DNA from: Marinomonas sp. TW1
GTDB taxonomy: Bacteria > Pseudomonadota > Gammaproteobacteria > Pseudomonadales > Marinomonadaceae
Reading direction: 5' to 3'
DNA length: 64,000 nt
Assembly: GCF_001625355.1 (NCBI RefSeq)
Contig: NZ_JSEE01000005.1
Location: 1-64,000 of the forward strand
The notes beneath the pieces are model-generated. The model was not told the origin of the DNA and searched no databases. It worked only from the letters and a program-made list of their open reading frames with translations. Below, one piece after another: positions 25,324 to 34,739 of the stretch (its first letter is position 1; each line of letters opens with the position of its first letter). The position numbers were made by a program, and so were the translations under genes.

Positions 25324-27474
25324 TTAGCCTCGACGCCAACTGTGGTATTTCTCAAGCCAGTTCAATATTTTGGCTGGGGCATGTGCACGCTTCCATTCGC
25401 CAGCGGCATATTTATTGGCTTCCGCCCAAGTAGGGTAAGTGTGAATTGTGCCTAGAATTTTATTCAACCCAAGACCATGCTTCATGGCTAAAACAAATTC
25501 GGCCAACAAATCCCCAGCGTGTTCACCCACAATGGTGACACCTAAGATTTTGTCTTTACCAGGCACGGTCAACACCTTCACAAAACCCGTTCGCGCCCCA
25601 TCTGCAATGGCTCGATCTAAATCATCCAGACCATAACGCACCACTTCGTAGGCCACACCTTTGGCTTTCGCTTCCTGCTCACTTAGGCCAACACGCGCCA
25701 CTTCTGGGTCGATGAACGTCGTCCAAGGTATGACTCGATAATCCACTCGAAAGCGTTTTAACGAACCAAACAAGGCATTAACTGCGGCATACCAAGCTTG
25801 ATGCGCCGCCACATGGGTAAATTGATATGGCCCCGCCACGTCACCAGCGGCATATATATTTGGGTACAGCGTTTCTAAATAATCGTTGGTGACAATAGTG
25901 CCTTTGGTTTCGATGCCCAGATTTTCTAAACCATAACCTTCTAATCTGGCTTCACGACCCACCGCACAAATCAGCTCGTCAAATTCGATAGCACGCTCTT
26001 CCCCTTCATGCTCCACCACAATGCGCTTCACGTCGCCATCACGCTGACAACGCAACGCCGTGTGAGACGTCAGAACCGACACGCCATCTTGGCGTAGAGA
26101 AGCTTCCGCTAGATCAGAGACCTCTTCATCTTCTCGCGCCATTAAACGTTGAGAACGCTCAATTTGAATCACTTCAGACCCGAGTCTGGCAAAACTTTGC
26201 GCCAACTCACAACCAATTGGGCCGCCACCAAGAATCACCAATCGCTTAGGCGGTGTATCGCGCTTAGATAACGCTTCCCACAAGGTATCACTGGTTAAAT
26301 ACCCAACCTCTTCAAGGCCTTCTAATTTAGGGACAAATGGACGTGCCCCCGTTGCTAACACAATGCTGCGAGCGGTCATGCGTTGCGTACCACCCTCATT
26401 TAACTGGATTTCCACTGTCCAAGGATCAATTAACTTGGCATAACCTTGAACCACATCCACCCCTAACTCAGTGTAACGTTCCACACTGTCATGAGGCTCT
26501 ACTTGGCGCACCACATCTTGAACTCGCGCCATCACTTGTTTAAACGAAAAACGTGGTTCACTGCTCTGCAAACCATAATGCTCCGCATGGCGAATCTGAT
26601 TGGCCACTTTCGCGCTTTTGATCAATGCCTTACTCGGAATGCAACCATAATTTAAGCAATCGCCCCCCATTTTGTGGGCTTCAACCAGCGTCACCTTCGC
26701 CTTCACTGCGGCAGCAATGTAAGCACTTACCAATCCACCAGCACCTGCACCAATAACAATCATATTACGATCAAACGTCTTTGGTTTAGAGTAGCCCGCA
26801 TACACTCGTCGTCCTTTTAGCCAGCTCAAACTTTTTTTGGCGACCAAAGGAAACACACCCAGCAGAACAAATGACAACAGCAATGAAGGCGATAAAATAC
26901 CGGACAAACTGTCAATTTGACCCAATTGCGTACCGGCGTTCACATACACAAGAGTCCCCGCTAACATGCCTAACTGACTCACCCAATAAAAGGTCAGCGC
27001 ACGGATACGTGTTAAACCCATTAATAAATTAATTAAGAAGAAAGGGAAAACGGGAACCAAACGTAAGGTGAAAAGGTAAAACGCACCTTCTTTTTCAATA
27101 CCTTGATTAATGGCCGCAAGACGATCACCAAACTTGGATTGCACCATATCCTGCAACAAGTATCGGGACACTAAGAAAGCCAGTGTGGCGCCAATGGAAC
27201 TGGCAAAAGACACGATCAACAATCCCCAACCTAAGCCAAATAATGCTCCAGCCGCCAACGTCATGATGGCCGCTCCAGGCAAAGAAAGCGCTGTCACTAA
27301 CACATACATCAATAGAAAAACGCCGCCCACTAGAATCGGGCTGGCACTGCGCCATTCTTCAAACTGTACCAAACCTGATTTTAAGCCAGACAGTGTTAAC
27401 AACTGGTGCAAATCAAAATAAAAGAAGCCTGCAGCCAATAAGGCAATGAGCACCAATAAACCTATTTTTTTCAT
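25324..27474 (-). CDS. TVP38/TMEM64 membrane domain fused to FAD-dependent pyridine nucleotide-disulfide oxidoreductase
   Basis: A 716-residue two-part protein. Residues about 1-225 are a TVP38/TMEM64 (DedA-like, VTT) membrane domain with LVTALSLPGAAIMTLAAGALFG and RLVPVFPFFLINLLMGLT. Residues about 235-716 form a mercuric-reductase/lipoamide-dehydrogenase-like flavoenzyme: FAD fingerprint VIGAGAGGLVSAYIAA, redox-active disulfide GGDCLNYGCIPSKALI, NAD-binding ILGGGPIGCELAQ, YAAGDVAG and the dimerisation end IHTYPTWAEANK. It probably moves electrons to a thiol or quinone-linked substrate at the membrane; the substrate is not known. This fusion occurs in many proteobacteria. The catalytic Cys pair is intact. 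It heads an operon with DUF547. Confidence 0.92.
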   Translation of the reverse strand: MKKIGLLVLIALLAAGFFYFDLHQLLTLSGLKSGLVQFEEWRSASPILVGGVFLLMYVLVTALSLPGAAIMTLAAGALFGLGWGLLIVSFASSIGATLAFLVSRYLLQDMVQSKFGDRLAAINQGIEKEGAFYLFTLRLVPVFPFFLINLLMGLTRIRALTFYWVSQLGMLAGTLVYVNAGTQLGQIDSLSGILSPSLLLSFVLLGVFPLVAKKSLSWLKGRRVYAGYSKPKTFDRNMIVIGAGAGGLVSAYIAAAVKAKVTLVEAHKMGGDCLNYGCIPSKALIKSAKVANQIRHAEHYGLQSSEPRFSFKQVMARVQDVVRQVEPHDSVERYTELGVDVVQGYAKLIDPWTVEIQLNEGGTQRMTARSIVLATGARPFVPKLEGLEEVGYLTSDTLWEALSKRDTPPKRLVILGGGPIGCELAQSFARLGSEVIQIERSQRLMAREDEEVSDLAEASLRQDGVSVLTSHTALRCQRDGDVKRIVVEHEGEERAIEFDELICAVGREARLEGYGLENLGIETKGTIVTNDYLETLYPNIYAAGDVAGPYQFTHVAAHQAWYAAVNALFGSLKRFRVDYRVIPWTTFIDPEVARVGLSEQEAKAKGVAYEVVRYGLDDLDRAIADGARTGFVKVLTVPGKDKILGVTIVGEHAGDLLAEFVLAMKHGLGLNKILGTIHTYPTWAEANKYAAGEWKRAHAPAKILNWLEKYHSWRRG

Positions 27475-27605
27475 TCATAACCCCACAACACCCGATTAAG
27501 GTCGTTAATTTGATTCTATTATTAACAGATTAGACTGACTAAGGCTGACCATTCTTACAGAATAATAGAAAAACAATGAGAAAAGGAAATGAACGCTTGA
27601 TACAC

Positions 27606-27634
27606 CATGACAAAGACAGGCGATCTTTGTCATG
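27606..27634 (-). terminator. Stem-loop after the MFS gene
   Basis: An 11-bp perfect inverted repeat (CATGACAAAGA / TCTTTGTCATG) with a 7-base loop lies 29 bases after the MFS stop codon. There is no long T-run. Confidence 0.5.
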
Positions 27635-27662
27635 GCAGTAAGGCTCTCTTAATAGAGAAAGA

Positions 27663-28865
27663 TTAGACGCTGGCGTTGATTCGATTGGCTAACAGACTAA
27701 ACAATACCCCAAAGACGCAAACCAAAAGCACCAAGCCGACAATGCCGGATAAACCAAATAACGTCATTAAGGCCGCATAACTTGGCGGTCCAATGGTCGC
27801 CCCTAGATTACCAAACTGGGCTAACAGTCCATAGCCTTGAGCTTGCTCGGCTGGGTTACGCGCCAATGTTGGAATCATCGCCAGTGACGCGCCAGGAATC
27901 ATACCTAGACACAACACCATTGCCCCAAGCAAAATCGCAAACAACCAGGGCGTATGAGCGACAGCCAACAAGCTAATGCCAGCCACTGCCACACCAAGGT
28001 AAGCGAGGAAAGCCACGCGTTGTGGTCGCATTAAATACTGAGCAATGGCCCCAGCGAGAAAGGTGCCCCCCGTGCTTAACAAAGGAAGAATCACCAACAT
28101 GCTTTTATGCAAGGTTTTGTCTTCAATGAGACTTGGTACATAAGTTAAAATGGACACTAGAGTGCAGGTATAAAACAAAAAGACCAAGCTTGGTAACAGG
28201 GCTCTTGGATTCTGATAAATGCGTAACATTTGTGCCAATACACTGCCTTGATTCAGTGCCACAGGTGGCAGAACCAATACGGGATTGTTTTTCAAAATCA
28301 ATAATAAAATCAAGCCCATGCCAGTGATCAAAAATCCGTGATTTAAGAACACGGCACTCAGTCCATGAGTATCTAAAATGTTCTTACCTAGGCCACCACA
28401 CACGGCAAATGCCACCCCAAAAAAGGTGCCCCAAATCCCCATCGTTAAAGACTTATGTTTAGGAGCGCTTAATTTCGCAATTAAAGTGGGCGCGGCGACC
28501 ACAACCCCCAACTGAGAAAAGCCTTCGAGCAAGCGGGTCACCAATAACACATTGAAAGGCGGCAACGTCGATTGGACAAAGGATAAAACCCCGCCCAATA
28601 AAAGCGCCCCGACTAATACTCTCAAATAGCCAAAGCGACTGGCGATCATGCCAGCCGATACACCAAAAATCAGTCCAGCAATACCCACCACAGAAAGCGA
28701 CATCCCGGTTAAGGTTGCACCTTGTTGATAGTGTGCCAACAAGGCATCAAAGGATACGGAAAACTTGGCAAACTGCATCGCTGCCGATACCCCAGCCACC
28801 CACAACAAAGTGACCTCTAACCACTGAGTTTTCGATACGGCAACGGGGGATTGAATCTCTGACAT
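27663..28865 (-). CDS. MFS transporter, substrate unknown
   Basis: A 400-residue, 12-helix major facilitator protein. Visible features are the QFAKFSVSFDALL first helix, the loop-2 motif GMIASRFGYLRVLV, and RLLEGFSQLGVVVAAPTLIAKL (helix 4). It resembles the cyanate/nitrate-type (NNP-like) or CynX-like group only loosely. Start 28865 has AGGAAC five bases upstream; an ATG at 28928 in frame would add 21 residues with no ribosome site. It is transcribed alone. Confidence 0.85.
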   Translation of the reverse strand: MSEIQSPVAVSKTQWLEVTLLWVAGVSAAMQFAKFSVSFDALLAHYQQGATLTGMSLSVVGIAGLIFGVSAGMIASRFGYLRVLVGALLLGGVLSFVQSTLPPFNVLLVTRLLEGFSQLGVVVAAPTLIAKLSAPKHKSLTMGIWGTFFGVAFAVCGGLGKNILDTHGLSAVFLNHGFLITGMGLILLLILKNNPVLVLPPVALNQGSVLAQMLRIYQNPRALLPSLVFLFYTCTLVSILTYVPSLIEDKTLHKSMLVILPLLSTGGTFLAGAIAQYLMRPQRVAFLAYLGVAVAGISLLAVAHTPWLFAILLGAMVLCLGMIPGASLAMIPTLARNPAEQAQGYGLLAQFGNLGATIGPPSYAALMTLFGLSGIVGLVLLVCVFGVLFSLLANRINASV

Positions 28866-29011
28866 TCGGGTTCCTATAAACTGGATCTGGGCAAATTGAA
28901 AATAATTGACCCTTTGGGCAAATTTCACTGCGCTATTTTAGTTCAAAGCCAAAAAGAAAAGACAGATGAGGCTGGCTCATTATTGCAAAAAATAAGGAAA
29001 GGTGAGTTATG

Positions 29012-29054
29012 GGACGATGACTTACTCATCACAGGAATGAGTAAATTATCGTCC
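29012..29054 (-). terminator. Imperfect stem-loop after ribN
   Basis: GGACGATGACTTACTCA pairs imperfectly with TGAGTAAATTATCGTCC across a 9-base loop just beyond the ribN stop. No strong T-run follows on the minus strand. Confidence 0.5.
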
Positions 29055-29071
29055 ACACTTGGCTACGTCAC

Positions 29072-30007
29072 TTAGACTCTTTGGGAAACCGCGTTTAATT
29101 CCGTCTTACGCAATTCTTTCATACGTAAGCCAATGTTGCCTAGAATCAGCATCAAGCCACCGATGATTTGATAAGCCGTTAAACTCATATCCAAAAAGAG
29201 CCAATTAATGGCCGCGGCAAACACAGGAAAAGACAGCTCGGCTAAGGTGGCCAGTTGTGCAGGGACAGTTTTTAGGCCTTGGTAATAGAACCACATGCCG
29301 ATAAAGCCGCTTAACAAGGCCATTAGAATCGCCAGGCCTAAATCTGAGATTTGCATACTCACCAAGGTCTCTGTTTGCACTAACGCCAAGGGAGCCAACA
29401 CCAATAAACCGGCCACAAAACGCCCTGACATGATGGCATTCGCTGGCACATTTTGATGGGATAAATACTTACCACATACGGTTGCGGCGCCCCAAGCCAC
29501 GACAGCAATGAGGGTAAATCCGTAACCCTTGATGATGCTCAAACTATCATTTGAGTAATGCCATTGAGCATCGCCCAAATGGCGTAAGTCCGGCCACATC
29601 ATCACAAAACTGCCCAGTAAAATGACCATCGCCCACTGTACAAATTGCCCTTCAATGCGTTCTTTGAGAAACCAAAATGCCAGTAAAATCGCCACAATAG
29701 GTTGCAGCTTTTGCAACAGGATCACCACAGTTGGGTTCAAGTATTGAAAGGCTTCAGTAAAGGCCAACGTACCAATGGCAGAGCCAATACCACCAATAAA
29801 AAACAAACAAGATAAGCTTACCCGCGACAAATGCCGATAGACATGACGGTAGCGCCACAACATAGGGGCGATAAAGACAACCAACGTAAGGTGTTCGATT
29901 AGAACGATTTGCAGAGTGCTATAACCCGCCCCCAGTAAAGGGTAACGAATCAAGGTATCCAATGCCCACGTGAAGCACGCGATCATGATAAAAAATGTTC
30001 CTGCCAT
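29072..30007 (-). CDS. ribN: RibN-type riboflavin importer (EamA/DMT family), FMN-riboswitch controlled
   Basis: A 311-residue, ten-helix EamA transporter in the inner membrane. Two EamA repeats are visible (about residues 1-135 and 160-295; e.g. NPTVVILLQKLQPIVAILLA and VPAQLATLAELSFPVFAAAI). Start 30007 has GGAG seven bases upstream; a longer frame to 30172 would read through riboswitch sequence and is rejected. The long leader carries a clear FMN riboswitch, so the transported compound is almost certainly riboflavin or a relative. EamA proteins under FMN control are the RibN riboflavin importers known from Rhizobium and Vibrio. Import should be shut when FMN is high. Confidence 0.88.
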   Translation of the reverse strand: MAGTFFIMIACFTWALDTLIRYPLLGAGYSTLQIVLIEHLTLVVFIAPMLWRYRHVYRHLSRVSLSCLFFIGGIGSAIGTLAFTEAFQYLNPTVVILLQKLQPIVAILLAFWFLKERIEGQFVQWAMVILLGSFVMMWPDLRHLGDAQWHYSNDSLSIIKGYGFTLIAVVAWGAATVCGKYLSHQNVPANAIMSGRFVAGLLVLAPLALVQTETLVSMQISDLGLAILMALLSGFIGMWFYYQGLKTVPAQLATLAELSFPVFAAAINWLFLDMSLTAYQIIGGLMLILGNIGLRMKELRKTELNAVSQRV

Positions 30008-30093
30008 CTTTGCTTTCTCCAAAAAATAAGATGCACAGGGGTGATGAAACGGACTACACCAAGTTGCACGCCCAGCAAGCACGCAACAGCACA

Positions 30094-30117
30094 AAACCCT
30101 CCTATTAAGGAGGTTCT
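30094..30117 (-). promoter_or_regulatory. Expression-platform hairpin of the FMN riboswitch
   Basis: On the minus strand AACCTCC, a 6-base loop and GGAGGGTTTT follow the aptamer directly. It may be a short terminator or part of a switching stem. The ribosome site of ribN lies about 80 bases further on. Confidence 0.55.
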
Positions 30118-30128
30118 TCTGCCTTGGT

Positions 30129-30290
30129 CGATCTTCTATCATCCGGACTGTAACCGTCGGCTCTGGAATCACACCAGATCTGCTGACCTTAAAAGCCCAT
30201 TAATGGCGTTCAAGCGCTCGCGGGCTGTTTGAAAGCTCATCACTTTCAAATTCACCGCCGGTGGGGAATTTCGCCCCGCCCCGAAGTTCG
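30129..30290 (-). ncRNA. FMN riboswitch (RFN element)
   Basis: Read on the minus strand the leader shows all conserved RFN blocks in order: GGGGCGGGGCGAAATTCCCC, ACCGGCGGTGA, AGCCCGCGAGCGC, GGTCAGCAGATCTGGTG, GATTCCAGAGCCGACGGTT and ACAGTCCGGATG. The closing P1 stem is CGAACTTC (minus strand from 30290) with GAAGATCG (ending 30129), with one mismatch. The match to the known E. coli ribB aptamer is close. It regulates the downstream EamA gene. Confidence 0.97.
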
Positions 30291-30484
30291 ATGTTTATGA
30301 AATTTACCTGCCAACTTTAACCTTATCACTCTAGATAGGCAATATAGCTTCGCTATGACTAAGGAAAGCGCTGACTATTTCATGCTTTTGAGATGAATTC
30401 ACAAAATACAACTTTCAAGACTAGGGAAGTGCTTCATATTCCGCTACACTCGCCTCTCTATTAATAAGGATTTGGAATATCAAT

Positions 30485-31396
30485 ATGCCAACATCTTCAA
30501 AAAGCGGACTCATGCTTGCCTTCACGGCGTTCTTTCTTTGGGCCATTGCGCCTATTTATTTTAAAGCAATGTCGTTTGTTCCAGCGCAAGAAATCCTTGC
30601 TCATCGCGTTATTTGGTCCTGTATTTTGGTCTTTGTACTGATCTTCCTACTGAGATACAGCAAAGCACTCAAAACCGCTTTGACCTCGAAAAAAATCATC
30701 CTGTCGATGCTCGCTTCCACCTTATTAATTGGCTTGAATTGGGGAACTTTTATCTGGGCAGTACAAAATAATCAAATGCTCAGCGCCAGCTTAGGTTATT
30801 ACATCAATCCTTTGATCAGCATTCTGTTAGGAGTCATATTTTTCAAAGAGAAACTGGACCCCATTAGAAAAATCGCCGTTGTCTTGTGCTTTTGTGCCGT
30901 AGTGTTTGAGGTATTCCAGTTTGGTTCTCTACCATGGGTAGCGCTCGTCTTAGCCGTCACATTCGGCATCTATGGCCTAATACGTAAAAAAGCCGCGGTC
31001 GACAGCTTTACCGGTATGGCCATCGAAACCAGTTTCATGCTGCCCATTGCCATCATTTACCTGATTCTTAGCCCGTCCCCAACCGCCAATTTGCTGGAAA
31101 ATAATGCCTCAGTAAATTGGTTATTGTTTATCTCGGGGCCCGTGACCATGGTGCCATTGATGTGCTTTGCCGCCGCTGCGAACCGTGTCAGCATGACGAC
31201 ATTAGGCTTTATGCAATACATTGGTCCAACAGGCATGTTTGTCCTCGCGGTATTTGTGTATGACGAACCGCTCAGCACCGACAAACTCACCACCTTTGTT
31301 TTAATCTGGTCGGCGTTGGCCATGTTGATATTTGATTCGATTCGTCGCCTACGAAATTCCCGCCGAAAGCCCATTCCACCCGCTGAGCCGATTTAA
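30485..31396 (+). CDS. rarD: EamA-family transporter RarD
   Basis: A 303-residue, ten-helix DMT transporter. RarD-type features are LMLAFTAFFLWAIAPIYFKA, PAQEILAHRVIWS, LIGLNWGTFIWAV, LGYYINPLISILLGV and LGFMQYIGPTGMFVL. RarD proteins were linked to chloramphenicol sensitivity, but the physiological substrate is unknown. It starts 478 bp from, and divergent to, the ribN gene; there is no sign that it is under the riboswitch. A hairpin follows. Confidence 0.92.
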   Translation: MPTSSKSGLMLAFTAFFLWAIAPIYFKAMSFVPAQEILAHRVIWSCILVFVLIFLLRYSKALKTALTSKKIILSMLASTLLIGLNWGTFIWAVQNNQMLSASLGYYINPLISILLGVIFFKEKLDPIRKIAVVLCFCAVVFEVFQFGSLPWVALVLAVTFGIYGLIRKKAAVDSFTGMAIETSFMLPIAIIYLILSPSPTANLLENNASVNWLLFISGPVTMVPLMCFAAAANRVSMTTLGFMQYIGPTGMFVLAVFVYDEPLSTDKLTTFVLIWSALAMLIFDSIRRLRNSRRKPIPPAEPI

Positions 31397-31472
31397 CGTA
31401 AAGTGCGAGGCGCTTTTCTGCCACCAATGGACTGCTTCGTACTTTCCCTAGTGACCGAAATGTCAAGATTGC

Positions 31473-31505
31473 CCGCAGAGCGTCATTAACAAGGAAGCTC
31501 TGCGG
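31473..31505 (+). terminator. Stem-loop after rarD
   Basis: CCGCAGAGC and GCTCTGCGG form a 9-bp perfect stem with a 15-base loop. There is no T-run, so confidence is moderate. Confidence 0.5.
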
Positions 31506-31578
31506 TAACGCACGTCCAACCCTATGTATTTCATGGAAAAGCCCTATTGTTGTTTGCACCAGTCATAGGGAATACATC

Positions 31579-32016
31579 ATGAAAATCAACGTACAAAGAA
31601 CGTTCGCGAAAACCTTTGCGACTATTTTCTTTTCATTATCCGGTTTGGTGGTTATTTCGAGCTTTGTTTCAGCCATTCAGCATTTTTTGCAAGGTCAGAG
31701 CTTAACTCAAGTATTCATCAATATTATCAACGCCAACATCATCGCCATTGCAGTATTCGAACTGGCTATGGTCATTAACAAAGAGTATGGCAGTGGCAAT
31801 GAACACGACCTCATAGTGCTGCTTAGGCGGACTTTGCCTCGGTTTATTGGCACAGTTTGTGTGGCTCTGTCTCTAGAAGGTTTGATCATGGTCATTAAAT
31901 ACAGTCAATTGGATATGGCTGGCAATTTATATTACCCCGTCGCCATTGTGATTAGTGCAGGAATACTTCTGATTTCATTAGGTATTTTCTTAAAGTATGC
32001 ACCTCGTGAAGGGTGA
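31579..32016 (+). CDS. Four-helix membrane protein of unknown function
   Basis: A 145-residue inner-membrane protein with helices at about residues 13-36, 46-66, 86-106 and 117-139. A hydrophilic loop near residues 66-85 has VINKEYGSGNEHDLIVLLRR. No catalytic motif or named family is recognised. AGGG lies near the right distance before ATG 31579. It is flanked by rarD on the left and a convergent secreted-protein gene on the right, and appears monocistronic. Confidence 0.7.
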   Translation: MKINVQRTFAKTFATIFFSLSGLVVISSFVSAIQHFLQGQSLTQVFINIINANIIAIAVFELAMVINKEYGSGNEHDLIVLLRRTLPRFIGTVCVALSLEGLIMVIKYSQLDMAGNLYYPVAIVISAGILLISLGIFLKYAPREG

Positions 32017-32224
32017 GTTTTTCAACCTCTGTTGGGGCTAGAATGCCTCAACAGAGCACGGGGAATGAACCTTTTTCATTGAAGCTTACTCAGATTGGCA
32101 ATCGCAGGGAGGGAAAGAACTGTAACATGACGTTAATAGAGAGCTACTAAAATTGGCTCAATAGACAGCCTACAAAACACGCAAGTTGAATCACTCAAAC
32201 AGACGAATCCTTGGCACGATGACG

Positions 32225-32680
32225 TCACTTTCCCATCAGGATTAAAGTATTTGCAATGGGCTGTGCAACTTGTGAAGGCTCTGGTTTGGCCTTGACTAAA
32301 CATTTGCCCAACGCCACAGAATAGTCATCAGGGATTTTGTTAACACTATAGTGCTGACTGAGGTGTTTGATAAAGGTGTTTTTTTGACGATAAAACAAAT
32401 TCCACATTAGCTGCGCCTGCACTTTATTACCCCCATACATATCCAACAACTTGGTTTTAATAACCGTATGCTTTAAATAATAGGCATAGAGGTTTAAGCC
32501 TTTGCGCATGTCGTCAATTTGCTGTTGAGAGTACACCTTTACTTCAAGAGCAAGTTTCTTATCAAGAAACTCCGTGAGCGCCAAACAAGAGTTTATCTCA
32601 TTCACTGACCCATTAGCCGACATGACAATAGGTGAAAACAACAGACAAATAACAATGAGGCCTCGCTTACAGATGTTCAT
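32225..32680 (-). CDS. Small secreted protein of unknown function
   Basis: A 151-residue precursor. The start at 32680 gives a signal peptide (about residues 1-22, MNICKRGLIVICLLF...VMSA). A frame from 32728 would put a basic, hydrophobic leader before it and is less likely. The mature part is helical with two Cys residues (in NSCLALTEFLDKK and LGKCLVKAKP) that could form a disulfide. No family is recognised. It is followed by about 200 bp without a gene. Confidence 0.65.
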   Translation of the reverse strand: MNICKRGLIVICLLFSPIVMSANGSVNEINSCLALTEFLDKKLALEVKVYSQQQIDDMRKGLNLYAYYLKHTVIKTKLLDMYGGNKVQAQLMWNLFYRQKNTFIKHLSQHYSVNKIPDDYSVALGKCLVKAKPEPSQVAQPIANTLILMGK

Positions 32681-32925
32681 AGCATTTTTCCTTTTTATTA
32701 TTATAGGAATAATAACTCGTACAACCACAGCTTAAGATTGACGCTCCCCGACCATCAGGTTGGTTTATAAAATTAAACAACTACCTCAATATGCTAATGA
32801 ATATAGTTGAAGTCAATCAAAATAAACAAGGGAATCAGACGGGCAAATGAACATCAGATAAAATGAGGATAAACTAATCTATGCAGAACAATTAGTTAAA
32901 ATGATTTAACGCTTACCCCTCTTTT

Positions 32926-33192
32926 CTAACTAATTTTAGGCGCATTTTTATTTAAGCGTTTCGGGTGTTTTTCCCAGCGAACTTTGACATCAAACTGCTG
33001 ACTGTCTTCATCGTCTGACGCGGTCACTTTTAAACGCAGTAAGCCTTTTGGTTCAATCGCCAGCGTGCCTTCTTTTTCATCACTGAAGGTCAACCGCCCC
33101 TTACTCAGACCTTTTGAAAGCGCTTTCAACACGTCTTGAATGTCGTCCGGATCGAGCAAGGCTTCGTACTTAAACTCAGTTTTTGACTTCAT
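32926..33192 (-). CDS. Amphi-Trp domain protein of a GAK system
   Basis: An 88-residue acidic and basic protein with the amphi-Trp pattern: a central helix ALSKGLSKGRL, beta strands GTLAIEPKGLLRLKVTAS, and a C-terminal strand ending VKVRWEKHP with the conserved Trp. Amphi-Trp proteins are the 'A' of the GAK set (ATP-grasp, amphi-Trp, kinase). Start 33192 has GAAGGG upstream and overlaps the 3' end of the metallophosphoesterase gene by 17 bp, indicating translational coupling; 33207 is an alternative. The function is unknown. A role as the substrate or carrier of the system's enzymes is my inference. Confidence 0.82.
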   Translation of the reverse strand: MKSKTEFKYEALLDPDDIQDVLKALSKGLSKGRLTFSDEKEGTLAIEPKGLLRLKVTASDDEDSQQFDVKVRWEKHPKRLNKNAPKIS

Positions 33193-34540
33193 CACCCTTC
33201 CCTTCATTGTGATCGGCTTGATAAATGCCGGCTAATTCTTTTGCTGTCATCACTTTTGCGGTGGGGTAATCACAACTCAGTCCGACAATGCCCGTGCTTT
33301 TGTCAATTAACGTGGCACCAATGCCATAATCCGTTAAGCCTTCGACCTTACGAGAATGAGAGTCCAACGTAATGTCAGCCTCCACATGAACCAGACCTTT
33401 TTTAATAGTAATACGCTGGCCTTCTTGACGATTCACATGACCTTGCACAACCACATGAATCCCCGATTTATGAATGGCCTTCACGCCACGATGGGTCAAA
33501 GGTAGGTCGGCGTCACGATATTTGGTACGGAAAGTATTGGCGATTGAGCTGTAATAAAAACCAAATAAATCGCGTCGTTTGAGATTGCGATGAAACGCTT
33601 TATTGGCATATTTAGGACCGCTTTTTAATAGCATTTGTCCCATGTTGTCATCCAGCCCCGCATGCAAAAATAGGAAAGACCCGCGCTGGGCGACAAGCTC
33701 CATCTTACGGAAAAACCAATTAAATTCGCCTTTCTTATGCAAAAACAATTGCTGACACTTTAGGGAAGCCGCATAAACTTGACGAAGGCTTAACCCTGAC
33801 GCATGGCAGTGTTTTTCAAAGCTTTCATTTTTCGACTCCATTTTACGCACTTCGCGGTCAATCCCTTCTGCGGTCAAAAAGCCAGCGGCATGAAATGGAA
33901 ATTCTTTAAACCAAGCTTCCCCAGGAAATAATCGCTTACGACACGTGTCTTCATCGGGAATTTTCTTATCCCATTTGGTGTCCACCAAGTACTGATCAAA
34001 CACTTCTCGGAACAAAGGCACGACCTTTTTGCCCATACGAACAAACAAATGCTGATTGCCCACATCTTTTTTACGCGCCAACGCCAGCAGCCCCATCAGC
34101 AATCGCAAATCATGATTACCCGCCAACAAAGTCACGTGTGCTTTCAAGCGATAAAGTTGTTGAACGCTGCGTAACAAATCCAAGTTACTTGGGCCTTTAT
34201 CTAAGCAGTCACCGCCAATGATGATCTCAGATTGCTTGCCTTTCTTCGTCAAGGTTAAGTGGCCAAGATCAGACCTCTTCTTACGCTCTGCAACTCCTGC
34301 AGCAATGAGAGACGCTTCAAACGCCATCGCATCCGCATGAGGGTCTGATATAAACACCACAGGACGTTTTGGCCAACGTAATTTGTGTTTGGTGTAATGG
34401 GAAGGCGTATCTTCGACATTCAACACATGGCTGTTCACCGAACTTTTGTCCCTAGGCCAAGGCGCCCATTCTGTTGGTAACCGAGCAATGATCTCAGTGT
34501 GATGTGAATGAGGCTTAATAGCAGGAATAGGGTTAAGCAT
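33176..34540 (-). CDS. Calcineurin-like metallophosphoesterase in the GAK cluster
   Basis: A 454-residue cytoplasmic phosphoesterase with all five metal-site blocks: FISDPHADAM (about residue 80), IIGGDCLDKGPSNL, LLAGNHDLRLL, FLHAGLDDN and VVQGHVNRQEG. This order is typical of the PPP/calcineurin-like superfamily. The substrate could be a nucleotide, phosphoprotein or phospholipid; it cannot be told. The gene overlaps the amphi-Trp gene downstream and lies 199 bp from the HprK-like kinase gene upstream. A phosphatase beside two kinase-like proteins suggests it reverses or balances their phosphotransfer, which is inference. Confidence 0.88.
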   Translation of the reverse strand: MLNPIPAIKPHSHHTEIIARLPTEWAPWPRDKSSVNSHVLNVEDTPSHYTKHKLRWPKRPVVFISDPHADAMAFEASLIAAGVAERKKRSDLGHLTLTKKGKQSEIIIGGDCLDKGPSNLDLLRSVQQLYRLKAHVTLLAGNHDLRLLMGLLALARKKDVGNQHLFVRMGKKVVPLFREVFDQYLVDTKWDKKIPDEDTCRKRLFPGEAWFKEFPFHAAGFLTAEGIDREVRKMESKNESFEKHCHASGLSLRQVYAASLKCQQLFLHKKGEFNWFFRKMELVAQRGSFLFLHAGLDDNMGQMLLKSGPKYANKAFHRNLKRRDLFGFYYSSIANTFRTKYRDADLPLTHRGVKAIHKSGIHVVVQGHVNRQEGQRITIKKGLVHVEADITLDSHSRKVEGLTDYGIGATLIDKSTGIVGLSCDYPTAKVMTAKELAGIYQADHNEGKGDEVKN

Positions 34541-34739
34541 GGTATCTCTTACCTTGGTAGATGAATCGTATTACCGCGCCGCCAAAATCACTCTAGTACA
34601 ATCCATGGGCGTCAAACAGAAGGCCGGATTATGCTAAAATTTTATGACAATTTGGTGACGCTCGGCTATTTTTTGAACATCCTTGTTCACATCAATATAG
34701 TCATGATTGGTCTAACATGAGAAATCCGCAACGTCAGCC

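Noticed and set aside
30008..30172. N-terminal extension of the EamA transporter
   Set aside because: The extension is translated riboswitch leader sequence and lacks a ribosome site; the GGAG-preceded ATG at 30007 is the start.
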